Source: Talinum fruticosum (Eukaryota > Streptophyta > Magnoliopsida > Caryophyllales > Talinaceae). Taken from it: a stretch of 64,000 nucleotides of DNA. Under the pieces are notes generated by a model. The model did no database searches, was not told the origin of the DNA, and saw nothing but the letters and a program-made list of their open reading frames with translations. Each line of letters begins with the position of its first letter. Within the stretch, counting starts at the first letter, position 1. Positions 22,091 to 33,716 of this stretch are shown piece by piece. The position numbers and the translations under genes were made by a program. The stretch is from NCBI GenBank assembly GCA_021018815.1, contig JAITYX010000028.1, forward strand, positions 558,001-622,000. The letters are read 5' to 3'.

Positions 22091-22874
22091 GCTTCCAAAA
22101 CTTGAAAACTTCGATGCTAAGCTCAACGGTGGTTTCCACCTTTCTTTTCGAGACAGCACCGATTGACTAGAGCACCATAATGAGCCTAGACTGTTGCACA
22201 ACGTTTACATCTCGAACCGATCTTTTCCGAGCAACTCGGAAGAGCCGTTACAACAGCCAAGTAAAGACTTCGTTCGGAACCAAGACACAACGGTTCCACT
22301 ACTTGGTCATTTATAAATAGAAGCCACTTCACAAAACTTGAAGATTGCTGAAACTATATCTCTTAGTACAATGCTCATTCAATCTTTTTCTAACAATTCT
22401 AAGTTTGTACTTAATACTTTTCTAAGTTGTAAAGTCTTGTAATCAGTCACGTACTTTTTGACATTTTGAGTAAGGTCCTTTGACCGAGCTGTAAGGGTTA
22501 TTTCAACTCGGTTGTCCCTAGATGTAAAGGTTACCTCGGTTAGGAAGTACTAGATTAGATAAGAGAACTTCTTAGTGTAGGACAACTTTATAAGACATTT
22601 TCTAAGGGAGCAGCTTGTGGTTGAGTCAATCCATTGTATTTCGAGGATTTAAAATAGTGGATTTGACTTGGTGCTTAGAGTAGCACTGTCCATGGTTTTT
22701 CGCCGTAGGAGGGTTTCCACGTATTTCTAAGTGTATACTTTTTGAGTCTAATCTAGACTCGGATTCTACTGTTTATCCTTTTCAAGCTTAAAGTCTTTAA
22801 GTTTGTTAAAATTTCCTCATCACCCTATTGACGCCCCTCTAGGGTGACTTAAATTCTCTAAGAGCAAACCTTCA
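22091..22874 (+). repeat. Sire-A 3' LTR, second part
   Basis: Resumes the LTR broken at 12701 with 'gcttccaaaacttgaaaac'. TATAAATA at 22312-22319, terminus CCTTCA at 22869-22874. Confidence 0.85.
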
Positions 22875-23353
22875 AAATCTAGTATTTTAAATCCACAAAA
22901 TATGGAGGATGGACTCAACCAGAATTGCACCCTTAAACAATTCCATGCAATGTTTTTCTAGACTTAGAAGTTCCCTTATCTCGATCTAGTACTTCCTGAC
23001 CGAGGTAACCTTTACAATCGGGGACAACCGAGATGAGTTAACCCTTACAGTTCAGTCAAGGGAGCTTACTTAGAAAGTAAAAAAGAATATAATTGATTAT
23101 AAGACTTTCTTTACAACTCATAAAATATTACACACGAGACTTGGAGTTGAAAATAGAAAATTGAGTAAAAATTACAACAACAATTAGTTCAACAATAAAT
23201 TCGGTTCCAACAATCTTCTACTCTTGTGAAGTGGCTCCTATTTATAGCCAACAAGGCTGAGTGATCGTTGATTCGTGGTTCTTGATAAAAGTCTTCACTA
23301 ACCGTTGTCACGGCTCTTCCGAGTCACTCGAAAAGATCCGTTGGGATGTGATC
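22875..23353 (-). repeat. Inverted Sire-L LTR fragment
   Basis: Reverse complement of an interior LTR stretch (from the 'cacatcctaacggatct' block to 'gtggattcaaaatag'). It abuts the end of the Sire-A LTR tail to tail, giving an inverted repeat across 22874/22875 with arms of up to ~480 bp. Both ends are truncated. Confidence 0.75.
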
Positions 23354-24468
23354 TTTTCTTATCGTTCTAGCCAGGAAAATCCCAACTCCAACATCCTCAA
23401 AGCCTTGTTTGACATTCCGGAGGGCTACGAAGTAGAGCTCGTCGCTTTCATTATCGAGCGAGATGGCCTCCTTGCCAGCTCACTCCAAAAAGTCTGCTCC
23501 TTTTCCCTTTTGAGCTCTCTTAATGTTTGCCTTGAAACAGCTTCAAGATTACTCTTCCCTCGGATGAAAAAATTGTTTTTGAGGCTACCATTATTGTTGG
23601 CGGAAAAGAACCTCTCGTGGTATGGATATCGGGAAGTAAAACTTAGTGTCCGGGTTCATGGGTCTTAACCGAAACCTCCCTCACCCCCTCCCACTCGTAG
23701 TCTAACTCCTTTAGCACCTCCACCTCCCTCTGCTGGTCCTTCTACTTCTCCACCACCTCCTCCTCCTTGTACTCGCATCTCTTACTGAAATGGTAGAAAA
23801 GCTCACCTCTGTGTCTAAACAACTTCGAACACTATCTCGCTATTTCAAACCCATCAATCAAGGCTCGGTGATCGACCACAAGGTCGAACAGTCTCGGATC
23901 TAAGAATGTCGGACAATTTTGCTTGAGTTCAAGGCCATTATCAACGAGCAGCGCGAGCAGCTCCAAATTCTCCACGAACATAGAGATAAGGCTGCTTAGG
24001 ACCCGGATACTTCTAAGGAGTCTTCCGGCCCACTCCAAGTCTACCTCGACCGAGGTAGAAGAAGAAGATGAAGCAGCAGTGAAGAAGGAGCAGCTTAGCT
24101 CGAAGAGGAGAAAGAAGAAGCGAAGGGAGAAGAAGACAAAGAAAAAGAAGAGGTTGCCCCACCTAAGGGCCAAGTTAGCGATAGAACCTAAACCAGAGTT
24201 GATCACCTCAAATCATGATCTAAGTGAGTCGGAACAAGTTGGGGACGTCGATCAGTCCAAAGCTACCGGCTCGGAAGCACCGCCCTCTATTATGTTTCAA
24301 GAGGATGAACTCGAGGAAGATATGCTCCTGGCTCGAAGAACCAGAATAGAGCAACTTTCGGACATCCCCGTGTTGTCACCGCCACCATCATCCACCTCCT
24401 CTCAAGCTTATAACCGTCGGCGCAATGCTCATCCGTCTTCCTCCCACCGGCAAGCCCCCTCATCTTGA
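23354..24468 (+). pseudogene. Sire-B ORF3 (extra post-pol ORF)
   Basis: Best-preserved copy of the family's extra ORF, though its start is missing. The first part reads NSNILKALFDIPEGYEVELV, then shifts frame near 23490 and again near 23640. The Pro-rich linker (23700-23790) is followed by a helix region (23880-23990). The last 181 codons are open (23923-24468) and contain SKRRKKKRREKKTKKKKR, acidic segments (FQEDELEEDML) and a Ser-rich end with a TGA at 24466. The basic tract resembles a bipartite nuclear signal. Downstream are the UTR, polypurine tracts and LTR. Function unknown; envelope function not supported by visible membrane segments. Confidence 0.6.
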
Positions 24469-24915
24469 CTTATTTATCTCGTGTCTATTTATTTATTTTT
24501 GTTTTTGTCCAACATCGGTTGTACTTGGATGGCCATTTTCTTCCCTCCTTTTTGATGAAATGTTAGGGGAGAAAATATAGAAAACTTAATGTTTAGTGTA
24601 GGGGAGTTCACTCCTTTTTCCAGCGAATGAATGAATTTTTTTATGAACAAACTTGTTTCGAGTTATATCCTTGTTACTCCTTTATATCTTTATGCTCTAA
24701 TACAATTGCTCATTTCTTTCCTTACTATGATCTATTATCCGTTCCGAGTTATGTTATGATTTGAACTACATTTTCTAAGTATCTTTTGTCACTACTTGCT
24801 TCGATAATTAACGGATCATTACTTCCTGTTCGGATCGTTGAAAATGAAAACTCATGTTTCAAACTAACAAGTTTCTATCTTATGTATGGAATGCCTTTTA
24901 TCAAAAGGGGGAGAT
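24469..24915 (+). promoter_or_regulatory. Sire-B 3' UTR and polypurine tracts
   Basis: No gene. Internal purine block gatgaaatgttaggggagaa (24554) and terminal polypurine tract aaaagggggagat (24903-24915) directly before the LTR. Confidence 0.65.
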
Positions 24916-26361
24916 TGAAGACTTAGGTTCGACTCTAAGTCATTCTTAGTATTACATGAAGACAGGCGGTATAAATGCTATCTCTCTTTGGTTTTGATTC
25001 AAAATCATTCTAAGCACTATAGAAACTCTTATCTAAGTTTTCATTATGTTATGGCTGACTCGAAACCACTTTATTGCATATCTCCTACACCGGTGTTTCG
25101 ACACACTCGGACATCACTAAGAACTATCGCATGCTCAAATCATTTCTCTAACACTTTTATTCTGAGCACTACCTGTGTATTTCAACACAAAGAGAATGAT
25201 AGGATTAATTCTTTATTCTAAGTTAGTTTATTTCCTTGAGAATTATTTGACTAGATTAAGTTCTTATACTATGATGTTTTACTCTATCTACTTGATCAAC
25301 TTAGGAGTTTAACCGAACATGGAATTTGAGTATATTGAATATTAAACTCAGAAAATTCCATTCCTTTAGGCCAAAGATAATTAAGCATTTAATTACTCGA
25401 ATTTCATTATTATCTCGTGCCTAATCTTAGAACAAAGTATTGTTATACTTTAAGAACCAATGTGGTTTGCTTTTATAGGTTATTCAAATGAGGCTAACTT
25501 ATTTTTGAAATACAAAAAGCAACCAGACTTCTAACCCTTAAACACCAGCAGACAAGTTTGTTTGTTTGTTTCCAAAACTAGAAAACTCCAACTCTAGGTC
25601 TAACAATTGTTTCCATCTTAGCTTTCAGTCATCACTAGTTCATTGGAACATCTTTTTGAGCCAAGAGCCGTTACACAATGATCACATCCTAACGGATCTT
25701 TTTGATTGATTGAGAAAAGCCATTATAACGGCTACTAAAGACTTCCGGCCAGTAACCAAGAGTCAACACTCACTCTGCCTGGTTGGCTATAAATAGGAGC
25801 TACTTCACAAAACTGGAAGATAGCTGGAACCGAATTTATTATTGAACTAATTGTTGTTCTCATTTTTACTCAATCTTCTATTTACAACTCCAAGTCTATA
25901 TTTAATATTTTTTTAATTGTAAAGAAAGTCTTGTAATAAGTTATATTCTTTTCTTACTTTCTAAGTAAGCTCCCTTGATTTAGCTGTAAGGCTTAACTTA
26001 TCTCAATTGTCCCCGATTGTAAAGGTTACCTTAGTTATGAAGTACTAGATCGGACGAGGGAACTTCTAAGTCTAGCAAAACATTGTAAGGAATTGTTTTA
26101 AGGGAGCAATTCTGGTTAAGTCGGTGCCTCGTATCTTGTGGATTCAAAATAGTGGATTTCACTTAGTGCTTGGACTAGCACTGTCCGTAGTTTTCTACCT
26201 CATGAGGGTTTCCACGTATATCTCGTGTTATTGCCTTTCCGAGTCCATTCTAGACTCGGAATCTACTTTTAGTTTCGATTGGTATAAAAATTGTTTAATT
26301 TTCTTCATCACCCTATTCACCCCCTCTAGGTTAACTTAGTCTCTCCAAGAGCAAACCTTCA
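24916..26361 (+). repeat. Sire-B 3' LTR, complete (family reference)
   Basis: 1446 bp, TGAAGACTTAGG...GAGCAAACCTTCA, TATAAATA at 25788-25795. It has both ends and the preceding polypurine tract, so it is the best reference for the family LTR. Confidence 0.9.
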
Positions 26362-27250
26362 CATTGTAAAGAGGTGTGCTACATGTCACTTTTCTAAGAG
26401 TCACTTATTACCTCACAATTTATACACAACATTGCCATCTCCAAGCAAAACGTGGGAGGATGTGAGCTTAGACTTTGTCCTTAGGCTGCCTATGACACAA
26501 AGAGGAAAAGACTCCATCCTTGTGGTAGTCTGCCGCTTTTCCAAGATGGCACATTTCGTACCATGTACCAACACAATTGGAGCCACCTATAGAGCTGATT
26601 TGTACTTCAAAGAGATTGTGAGGCTACACGACATACCAAGCTCTATGGTTTCGAATAGGGACACCAAGTTCCTTAGTCATTTTGGGTGACTCTATGGAGG
26701 ATGATGCGGACAAGGCTCAAGTATAACACTACTTGTCACCATCAAACAGATGGCCAAACTAAGGTGACGAACTGGACATTGGGAACATTCCTTAAGGCTT
26801 TTAGCAAAGGCAACACCAAGTCATGGGACTTGCTAGTACCACATGCTTAATTTGCTTTCAACGGAACTCCTAGCAAAGCCACAAATTTGTCTCCGTTCAA
26901 GGTGGTGTATGAAGTTGATGCTCTTCCACCTTTGAGCCTTGCTCCAAGAGCTATGGAATAGATGCCAAACCCAGAAGCTAGCCATAGAGTTCAATAAATT
27001 CAAGAGATTCCTGAAAGGGTGAAGGCCAAAAAGGAGCAAACAAATGCATCATATCAAGCTCAAGCCACCGCAAGAAGGTTGTGTTTCAACCGAGGGAGTT
27101 GGTATTGTTTGAGGTGTAGGAGAAAATAACGATTATGGTGTCTCAAGCAAGCTTCAATGTGGCTAACCTATCCCCTTATTTGGAGGATGATACGCTAGAG
27201 AATTTGAGGGCAAATTCTCATCTACCAGGGTGGATTATTGGGGGAGGCCA
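26362..27250 (+). pseudogene. Gypsy integrase fragment (chromovirus-like)
   Basis: Ty3/gypsy integrase joined directly to the Sire-B LTR. It begins inside the zinc domain (KRCATCHFSKSH). It continues with the core: first Asp in EDVSLDFVLRLP (about 26455) and second Asp in MVSNRDTKFLSHFG (26645), then a stop. The third catalytic residue is changed from Glu to Lys in TDGQTKVTNWTL (about 26750). The C-terminal end FNVADLSPYLEDDTLENLR (27151-27210) precedes a polypurine-like gggggaggccaagga and an LTR start. Frameshifts are frequent. The same C-terminal motif occurs in gypsy F and G, so this is a related family. Confidence 0.75.
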
Positions 27251-27252
27251 AG

Positions 27253-28094
27253 GATGATCTAGGTGCATGCGGGGTTCACTTCGAGCTGCATAAGTCAACA
27301 ATGAGGATGGTTCGGGATCCCAAATTTTGTAGGAAATTACCTTGGTAAGTCCTCTTAAAAGGGAGATCTTTGTTTTTCCATTTAAGTCGAAACAATAATG
27401 TTTGGGTTCATTTTGTTAAAGTCGACATTACTGGGTAGGCAGTTTGACCTTTTTCAACAACATAAGTCATATCTCGCTTAATTCCGAGTCAGCGTGGGCA
27501 AAATGAATATGCATACAAAGAGAACATCCCCAGCTTTCCAACCATCACTTTGGAGTAGAAAATGAAGCCTCATCCAAGGAGATATGAACGCTAGAAGTAC
27601 ACGAGATAAGAGCGCTTACAAGGTGAATGTGATTGTCCATCACTTTCACCCTTTTGAGTTGGTTGATTTTGTGCTTTATGCTTTCGTGCTTTATACTTTA
27701 GTGTGTTTAGCTAAATGTAATTCATGCCTTTGGATGATGATCATGTAATACAGAGCATTGGATGCTTTGTATTAACCCTAGAGAATTCCATACTATAAAT
27801 ACTTAAGTTTGAGAATTCCGAGGGGACTTTTGGGAATTAATCACAAGTTGAGCTTCGCTTCTTATCTCTCTAAATTCTCTCTATGGTTATCTTAAATATG
27901 GCCTGTTTAATTGGTGCATTAGAGTCTAATCCAATTTAGTGGTGTGTCTTATCGTGATTTAGTTTAGCCCTATCTTTGTTCTTTGTTACAAATCCCCCTC
28001 TCTTCTATTTTAGCTTTACTTTTTGAATGCTTTCCCCTCTTTTTCCCAAGCATGTTGATTTGATAATCTCGAGATTTCAACTCCAACAAAGATC
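27253..28094 (+). repeat. Gypsy 3' LTR of the same element (tentative end)
   Basis: Begins TGATCTAGGTGC after the polypurine tract. TATA box ctataaatact at about 27793. The proposed end ...aaagatca at 28094 gives about 842 bp, close to the 876-bp LTR of gypsy F and with matching short inverted ends (TGATC/GATCA). No second copy is present to confirm the end. Confidence 0.5.
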
Positions 28095-28574
28095 AAACTT
28101 GTCCCCCTACTCAAAATCAAACAAAGGGTGTTTGTTGTGGGAAACAAGTGAGTTTGAGGCACTTTTCGGCAATCCCCTCTATTTAACCCGATCTTGGTTG
28201 CACCCCTACTTTTTCCCCTCTCTTTACTAATTCCTTAACTCACTCCACACCATTTTTGAAACCCAAACTCCAAGTAAAAGACCCGCTCCATTCTTTGTTC
28301 CAAATCGTCACCGTGAAGCTCGTAATTGGACCTAATAGAGCTTTTAGCATTTCTCTACTTTCCCTTACCTTTTTCGCTTGGTCTTTTGGTACACCGAACA
28401 ACGACTAAGTAGCCATTGAGAGTCAAAATTGAATCTTTTGGGTACCAGAGACCAAGTGTTTAAGTTCCTGAAAGATATCTAAGGATTCCCATCACTAGAG
28501 TGAGGTGTAATTCTTTTGGATAAGTTTGGAATCTTTCAAGTAGATCGACACTTAATAGTATAGCAGGTCTAGTA
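28095..28574 (+). other. Unassigned, no gene seen
   Basis: C/T-rich then mixed sequence (aacttgtccccctactc...). It could be the rest of the gypsy LTR or its neighbour. No coding or repeat signal recognised. Confidence 0.3.
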
Positions 28575-30640
28575 GAAGTAAGGTAAAGCGGAGATCCGAT
28601 CATACCTTTGTAGAGTTTCGATCTACTGATTTACCCTTCTCATTTGAGTTTAGTTTGGTATTGCTTCCCATTAGAGTTGCTGCTGGTTTATCAACTTGTA
28701 GCTTATACTTCTTGAGTAATACTTTCCCGTACTTGGACTGATGAATAAAGATTCCATCTTTTTCTTGCTTGATTTGTAGTCCAAGAAAGAAGTTGCGTTC
28801 ACCTAACTCGGAATTCATGTCTAATAAGATCAGAAAATTCTTATCGTAAAATCTCATTAGTAGCACCAAAAATTATATCGTCAACATATATCCAAATTTT
28901 GAGAAAGTCTTTCCCTAATTTTTGTAAATAAGGTTTTGTGAATCAAGTGTCTTTTAAATCCACTTTTAACCAAGAAGCTACTTAACCTTTCGTGCCAAGC
29001 TCTTGGAGTTTGTTTCAAACTTTATAAAGCTTTTTCTAATTTGAAAACATGATTGGGAAATTGAGAGTTTTCAAATCAAAGGGGTTGCTCCACATATACT
29101 TCCTCTCGAATATAACCATTCAAAAATACACACTTGGCATCCATTTGATATAGCTAAATGTTCATGCCGGATGCAAATGCTAAAACAATTCCGATTGCCT
29201 CAATCCTAGTAATAAGTACAAAGGTTACTCCACACTCCATTCCTTCTTCTTAGCTATACCCTTGGGCAACAAGTCTAACCTTATTTCTAACTATCAACTC
29301 TCCTCATCCAGTTTATTCTTAAATACCCATTTGTTTCCTATTAGTGCGTGGTCAAAGGGTCGTTTACTCAAGGTGCAAACTTGATTTATTTTAAGTTGTG
29401 AGAGCTCTTCTTGCATGCCTCTATCCATTCAGGTTAAAGTAGGGCTTCTATCACATTTTTAGGTTCAACTAATTATGTGAATGCAAAAAATGCACATAGA
29501 TTATGCAAAAAGATCGAGTTCTTACCCCTGAGTTGATGTCGAAATGATATTCGAGGTGGATGACTAGAAGCATACTTGAAAGCTTTACTTGACCTTTGGT
29601 TTACCAGGTTGGATGGGTGAGCACTTGTTTCTTTATTTTTCTAAGCTAGTTATATCTAAACTTCTTCTTGTGCTCAACTATCTAAGCTGGTTCTTAAATT
29701 GGCTCATTCCGAGTAGGCTTGGTTCTCTTGTTTTCTATCATTTTAAGCTCGGTTGTAACTATGTCATCATCATTTCTATTTATCTTGAAATCTAAGAAGG
29801 TAGATTCAATTAACCTGCCATTGTCAACTTCATCAAAAATAATGTCGATACTTTCTTCCACTTTATTAGTCCTTTTGTTGAAAATGCGATTAGCTTTGCT
29901 ATGTAAAGAATAACATAGAAATATACCTTCATCCGACCTAGCACCAAACTTAGGCAAATGACTATTACCATTATAATGCACATAACACTTACACCCGAAT
30001 GGCTTGAAGTATGAGATGGGTTTTTTCCCTTGTATAGCTCATAGGGTGTTTTATTTAGAGTGGGTTGCACGAGGCATATGTTGAGAGTGTAGTTTGTTGT
30101 GTTCACTTCCTTAGCCCAGAAATAGTAGGGAAGATCATTTTCAATCATCATTGTCTATCCTATTTCTTCAAGAGTTCTGTTCTTTCTCTCCACTACTCCA
30201 TTCTTTTAAAGAGTTATGGGTGCTAAAAAGTAGTTGGAGATGCCATTCTTATCGTAGAAGTACGCAAATTCCGAGTAATAAAACTTTTTCTATGGTCATT
30301 TCGCATCCTTCGATATGAGTCGGGACTCTACTTCAATTTGTCTGTAGACCTTGGTGAACTCTTTAAGGGCTTCATTCTTATTTTTGGAACAAAACGTAGG
30401 GAAGTCATGAGAAATCATCAACAATGACAAGCACGTACAATTTACCTCCTAGGCTTTAAATAAGGATTTTACCACATCAATCCATATGAATCAATTCAAG
30501 CAATTTCGAGGTGGAAACTATTTTGAATGGCTTAAAAGATGATCTAACTTGCTCCTTTTTAATTATGCATCACTATAAGAACCACTCGCGCATTCCCCCA
30601 TAATTTAAACTATATTGCAAGGCTTTTAGGCCAAAAGGTG
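28575..30640 (-). pseudogene. pol: Reversed Sire-L pol fragment (integrase to RT)
   Basis: Minus-strand copy matching Sire-A 7240-9320. Read from 30640 downward: GAG-pre-integrase/integrase remnants, YYFWAKEVNTTNYTLN (about 30125) and LNKTPYELYKGKNPSH (about 30060), the linker EESIDIIFDEVDNGRLIES (about 29850), the RT opening around 29390-29250, and the RT end ELGERNFFLGLQIKQEKDGIF with HQSKYGKVLLKKYKL (28810-28700). Both ends are cut: no LTR, gag, RNase H or ORF3 adjoins. Many frameshifts. Slightly different residues from Sire-A suggest a separate insertion. Confidence 0.75.
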
Positions 30641-31699
30641 TGGTAACACCGGTTTAGACCGAGAACCTTGCTCGTTGACTAGCCAGCACCAACAAGAGCA
30701 AACACCATATAGGTCCACGGCGCCGGCGAAGGGTTAATCTCGCTCTATAGGCTTTATTGTCAAAAGTGAATATGTTTTTACCATCTTAAATTAGAAATGC
30801 GAGATGCATTTTAGGATAAATAATAATAAAGAAGGGAGATTCGTCATTTAATTTTAAAAATAAAAACTAACAAAAATAAAAGATACTCTTCTAATCTTAT
30901 TATGGGAAAACTAAGGTTGAAAGAGGTTTAAAAATGACTTTATCGATCTAGAACCGAGAATCTAATGTTCGGGGAAGGTATGAATTGTAGGGATAAGCCC
31001 TTCTATTTCACCCGTCAACATGTTACCATTACTAATTCAAATCGTGTGTTAAAAGAACATGTTTTCAATCAAGCATACAACATATGAATATGAAATTTAA
31101 ATCAACCAAAGCATACGAAGTAAGCAAAAAGCAATTAACAAAGGGATAAAAAAGCAAACGTAAAAGCTGTAAAAATAAAATTACAGTGAGCGGGAGGAAT
31201 TAAAAACGATTACATTTTTATCCAAAATACGAAAAGTAGTGAATAGTAATAAATCAAATAAACCGTCATTGGGATTAAGAATAAACCGAGCACCTTCAGG
31301 TTGTCCCACCTATTGTTCTTGAATCACGAACGGAATATGGAAGCGTGACGATGGGTGGGTGAGATCAAAAGAGGCTTTTGGAATGTTTCGGAGGTCGAGT
31401 AGTGTCAAAAATTGAGTAAGGTTCTTGGTAGAGTAATGGTTAGCTAAAAATGAGGAAAACGATCACGAGTGTGTAGCTAGGATTCAACGAAAAACAGGGT
31501 TGATAAGTCGAGAGTGGAGCTGTTAGGTTAAATAATCAGCACCAAAGGTCAAAATGCAACAACCTCTAACAGCCTAAAATGAGAAATAAACTGCTATATT
31601 TATAGCGGTATGGGTTAGGTCACGAAAATGACTTAAAACCATACCGTCAACTATTTAATAGCTGAAATGAACCAACCAGAATTAAGAAAAACTGGATAA
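30641..31699 (-). repeat. Unclassified sequence, possibly a reversed LTR
   Basis: About 1.06 kb with no coding signal. A minus-strand TATAAATA at 31597-31604 and an A-rich, ORF-free body resemble an LTR read in reverse; ggcgccggcgaaggg near 30720 is only loosely like a Tat/Athila primer site. I found no second copy in the window, so the class is open. Confidence 0.3.
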
Positions 31700-32721
31700 A
31701 ATTAAATACGGACTTGGAGTTGTAAATAGAAGATTAAGTAAAAATGAGAACAATAATTAGTCCAACAATAAATTCAGTTCCTGCAATCTTCCGAGTCTTG
31801 TGAAGTGGCTTTTATTTATAGCCAACCAGGCAGAGTGACCGTTGATTATTGGTTTTGGACAGAAGTTTTCACTAGTCGTTGTAACGGCACTTCGAGTGAC
31901 TCGAAAGATCCATTAGGATGTGATCATTATGTAACAGCTCTTGACTCAAAAAGATGTTCCAATGAATTGGTGGTGACTGCAAGCTAAGGTAGAAACAACC
32001 GTTCGACCTAGAGTTTGAGTTTTCTAGTTTTGGAAACAAACAACCCTAACATGGTATCCGAGCCATGTCCGAAGTAGCCAAAACTTGTCTGCTATTGTTT
32101 AACGGTTTGAAGCCGGTTACTTTTTGTATTTCAAAAACAAGTTAGCCTCATTTGAATGACCTACAAAAACAAACCACGTTGGTTCTCAAAGTATAACAAT
32201 ACTTTGGTCCAAGATTAGGCACACATAATAATTAAATTGGAGTAATTAAATGCTTAATTATCTTTGGCCTAAAGGAATGGAATTTTCTGAGTGTAATATT
32301 CAATATACTCAAATTCCATCTTAAGTCAATCCTAAGGTGATCAAGTAGAGAAAGTAAAATATCAGCGTATAACAACTTGATCTGGTCAATTAATTCTCAA
32401 GGAAATAAACTGACTTAGAATAAAGAATTCATGCTATAATTCTCTTTGCGTTGAAATACACAGTTAGTGCTTAGAATAAGAGTGTTAAAGAAATTATTTG
32501 CGTATGCGATAGTTCGAATGATGTCCGAGTGAGTCGAAACACCGAGTGTAGGAGATATGCAATAATGTTCTTTCTAAGTCCATCAAAACATAATGAAAAC
32601 ATAGATAAGAATTTCTATAGTGCTCCGAATGACTTGGAATCAAAACTTAAGAGAGATAGGATATATACCTAAGTCTTTATGTAATACACGTAATGACTTA
32701 GAGTTAAAACCTGAGTCTTCA
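31700..32721 (-). repeat. Sire-C LTR, reversed, 3' truncated
   Basis: Reads TGAAGACTCAGG from 32721 downward. It follows the family LTR past its TATA box to the ctatttacaactcc block, and stops at about 31700, lacking the last ~430 bp. It is preceded (on its strand) by the purine tract aaaaagagggagat at 32722-32735. Confidence 0.8.
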
Positions 32722-33650
32722 ATCTCCCTCTTTTTGATGAAAGGCATTCCATACTTAAGATAGCAACTTGTTAGTGCAACACGTGTTTTTATTTTCAATG
32801 ATCAAAATAGGAAGTAATGATCTCCAAAGTATTAGAAGAAGTAGTGACGGAAGATACTTTGAAAATGGAGTTCAAAGCATAACATAACTCGAACGGATAA
32901 TAGATCATAGTAAGGAAAGAAATGAGCGGATTATATCGAGCATAAAGACATAAAGGAATAATAAGGATATAACTCGAAACATGTGTGTTAAGCAAAAACT
33001 TCATTCATTACATGAAAGAGGAGTGAACTCCCCCACACTAAACATCAAGTTGTCTATATTTTCTCCACCTAGCATTTCATTAAAAAGGATGGAAGAAAAG
33101 AGAAATCCAAGACAGATCGATATTGGATAAAAAAAAAATAGACAGGAGAAAATAGATTTAAGACGAGGTGGCTTGCTTGTCGGGAGGAGGAGGGACGAGC
33201 ATTACGCCTGCATTGATAAGCTTGGGAGGAGGTGGATGATCGCGGCTATGGCAGCAGGGGATATCCGGAAGTTGCTCTGTTCTTGTTGTTCGAGCCAGGG
33301 CATATCTTTCTCGAGTTCATCCTCCTAAAAGACAATAGAGGGTGGTGCTTTTGAGTCAGCACCTATGGATCGACCAACGTCCCCAACTTCTTCCGACTCA
33401 CTCGGATCGTGATCTAAGGATATCCACTCTGGTTCGGGTTCCGTTGTGCCTTGGCCTTAGGTGGGGCAACCTCTTCTTTTTCTTTCTCTTCTTCTTTCTC
33501 CTCTTCGAGTTGAGCTGCACCTTCTTCACCGTTGCTTCAACTTCTTCTTCTACCTTAGCGAAGATAGACTTAGTTTGGTTGGAAGAATCCTTAGAAGTAT
33601 CTAAAGTGTGCCTGGAGCCGTGGCCGTGGTGTTTGTTGGCGCTGGCCAAA
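32722..33650 (-). pseudogene. Sire-C ORF3 end and 3' UTR, reversed
   Basis: Minus strand. The 83-codon open stretch 33649-33398 contains SKRRKKKRKKKKRLPHLRPR, the same basic tract as Sire-B (24090-24160), and an acidic FAKVEEEVEA helix. It is followed by decayed acidic and Ser/Pro-rich tail sequence to about 33180, the T-rich UTR, and a purine block at 33050-33095. Upstream of 33650 the similarity ends at unrelated sequence. Confidence 0.6.
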
Positions 33651-33716
33651 TGGTCGTGATTTACTACCCAATTTTGTTAGTTTTCGCTTGTCGTTTCATG
33701 GGTCCTATGTGTGCAG

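Larger units (their letters stand above)
4040..22874 (+). mobile_element. Sire-A: near-complete Sire/Maximus-like Ty1/copia element, split by a Tat insertion
   Basis: Full order of a plant copia element: 5' LTR fragment (4040-4899), PBS (4900-4913), gag (4945-6735), pol (6788-9990), extra ORF3 (10546-11560), polypurine tract (12004-12017) and 3' LTR (12018-12701 plus 22091-22874). A 9.4-kb Tat element sits inside the 3' LTR. Removing it gives an LTR of about 1.47 kb, matching the complete LTR at 24916-26361. Long LTRs, an extra ORF after pol and duplicated polypurine tracts point to the Sire/Maximus lineage. Frameshifts and stops in every ORF show it is dead. The 5' LTR lacks its first 600 or so bases, so no target duplication can be checked. 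Confidence 0.85.
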
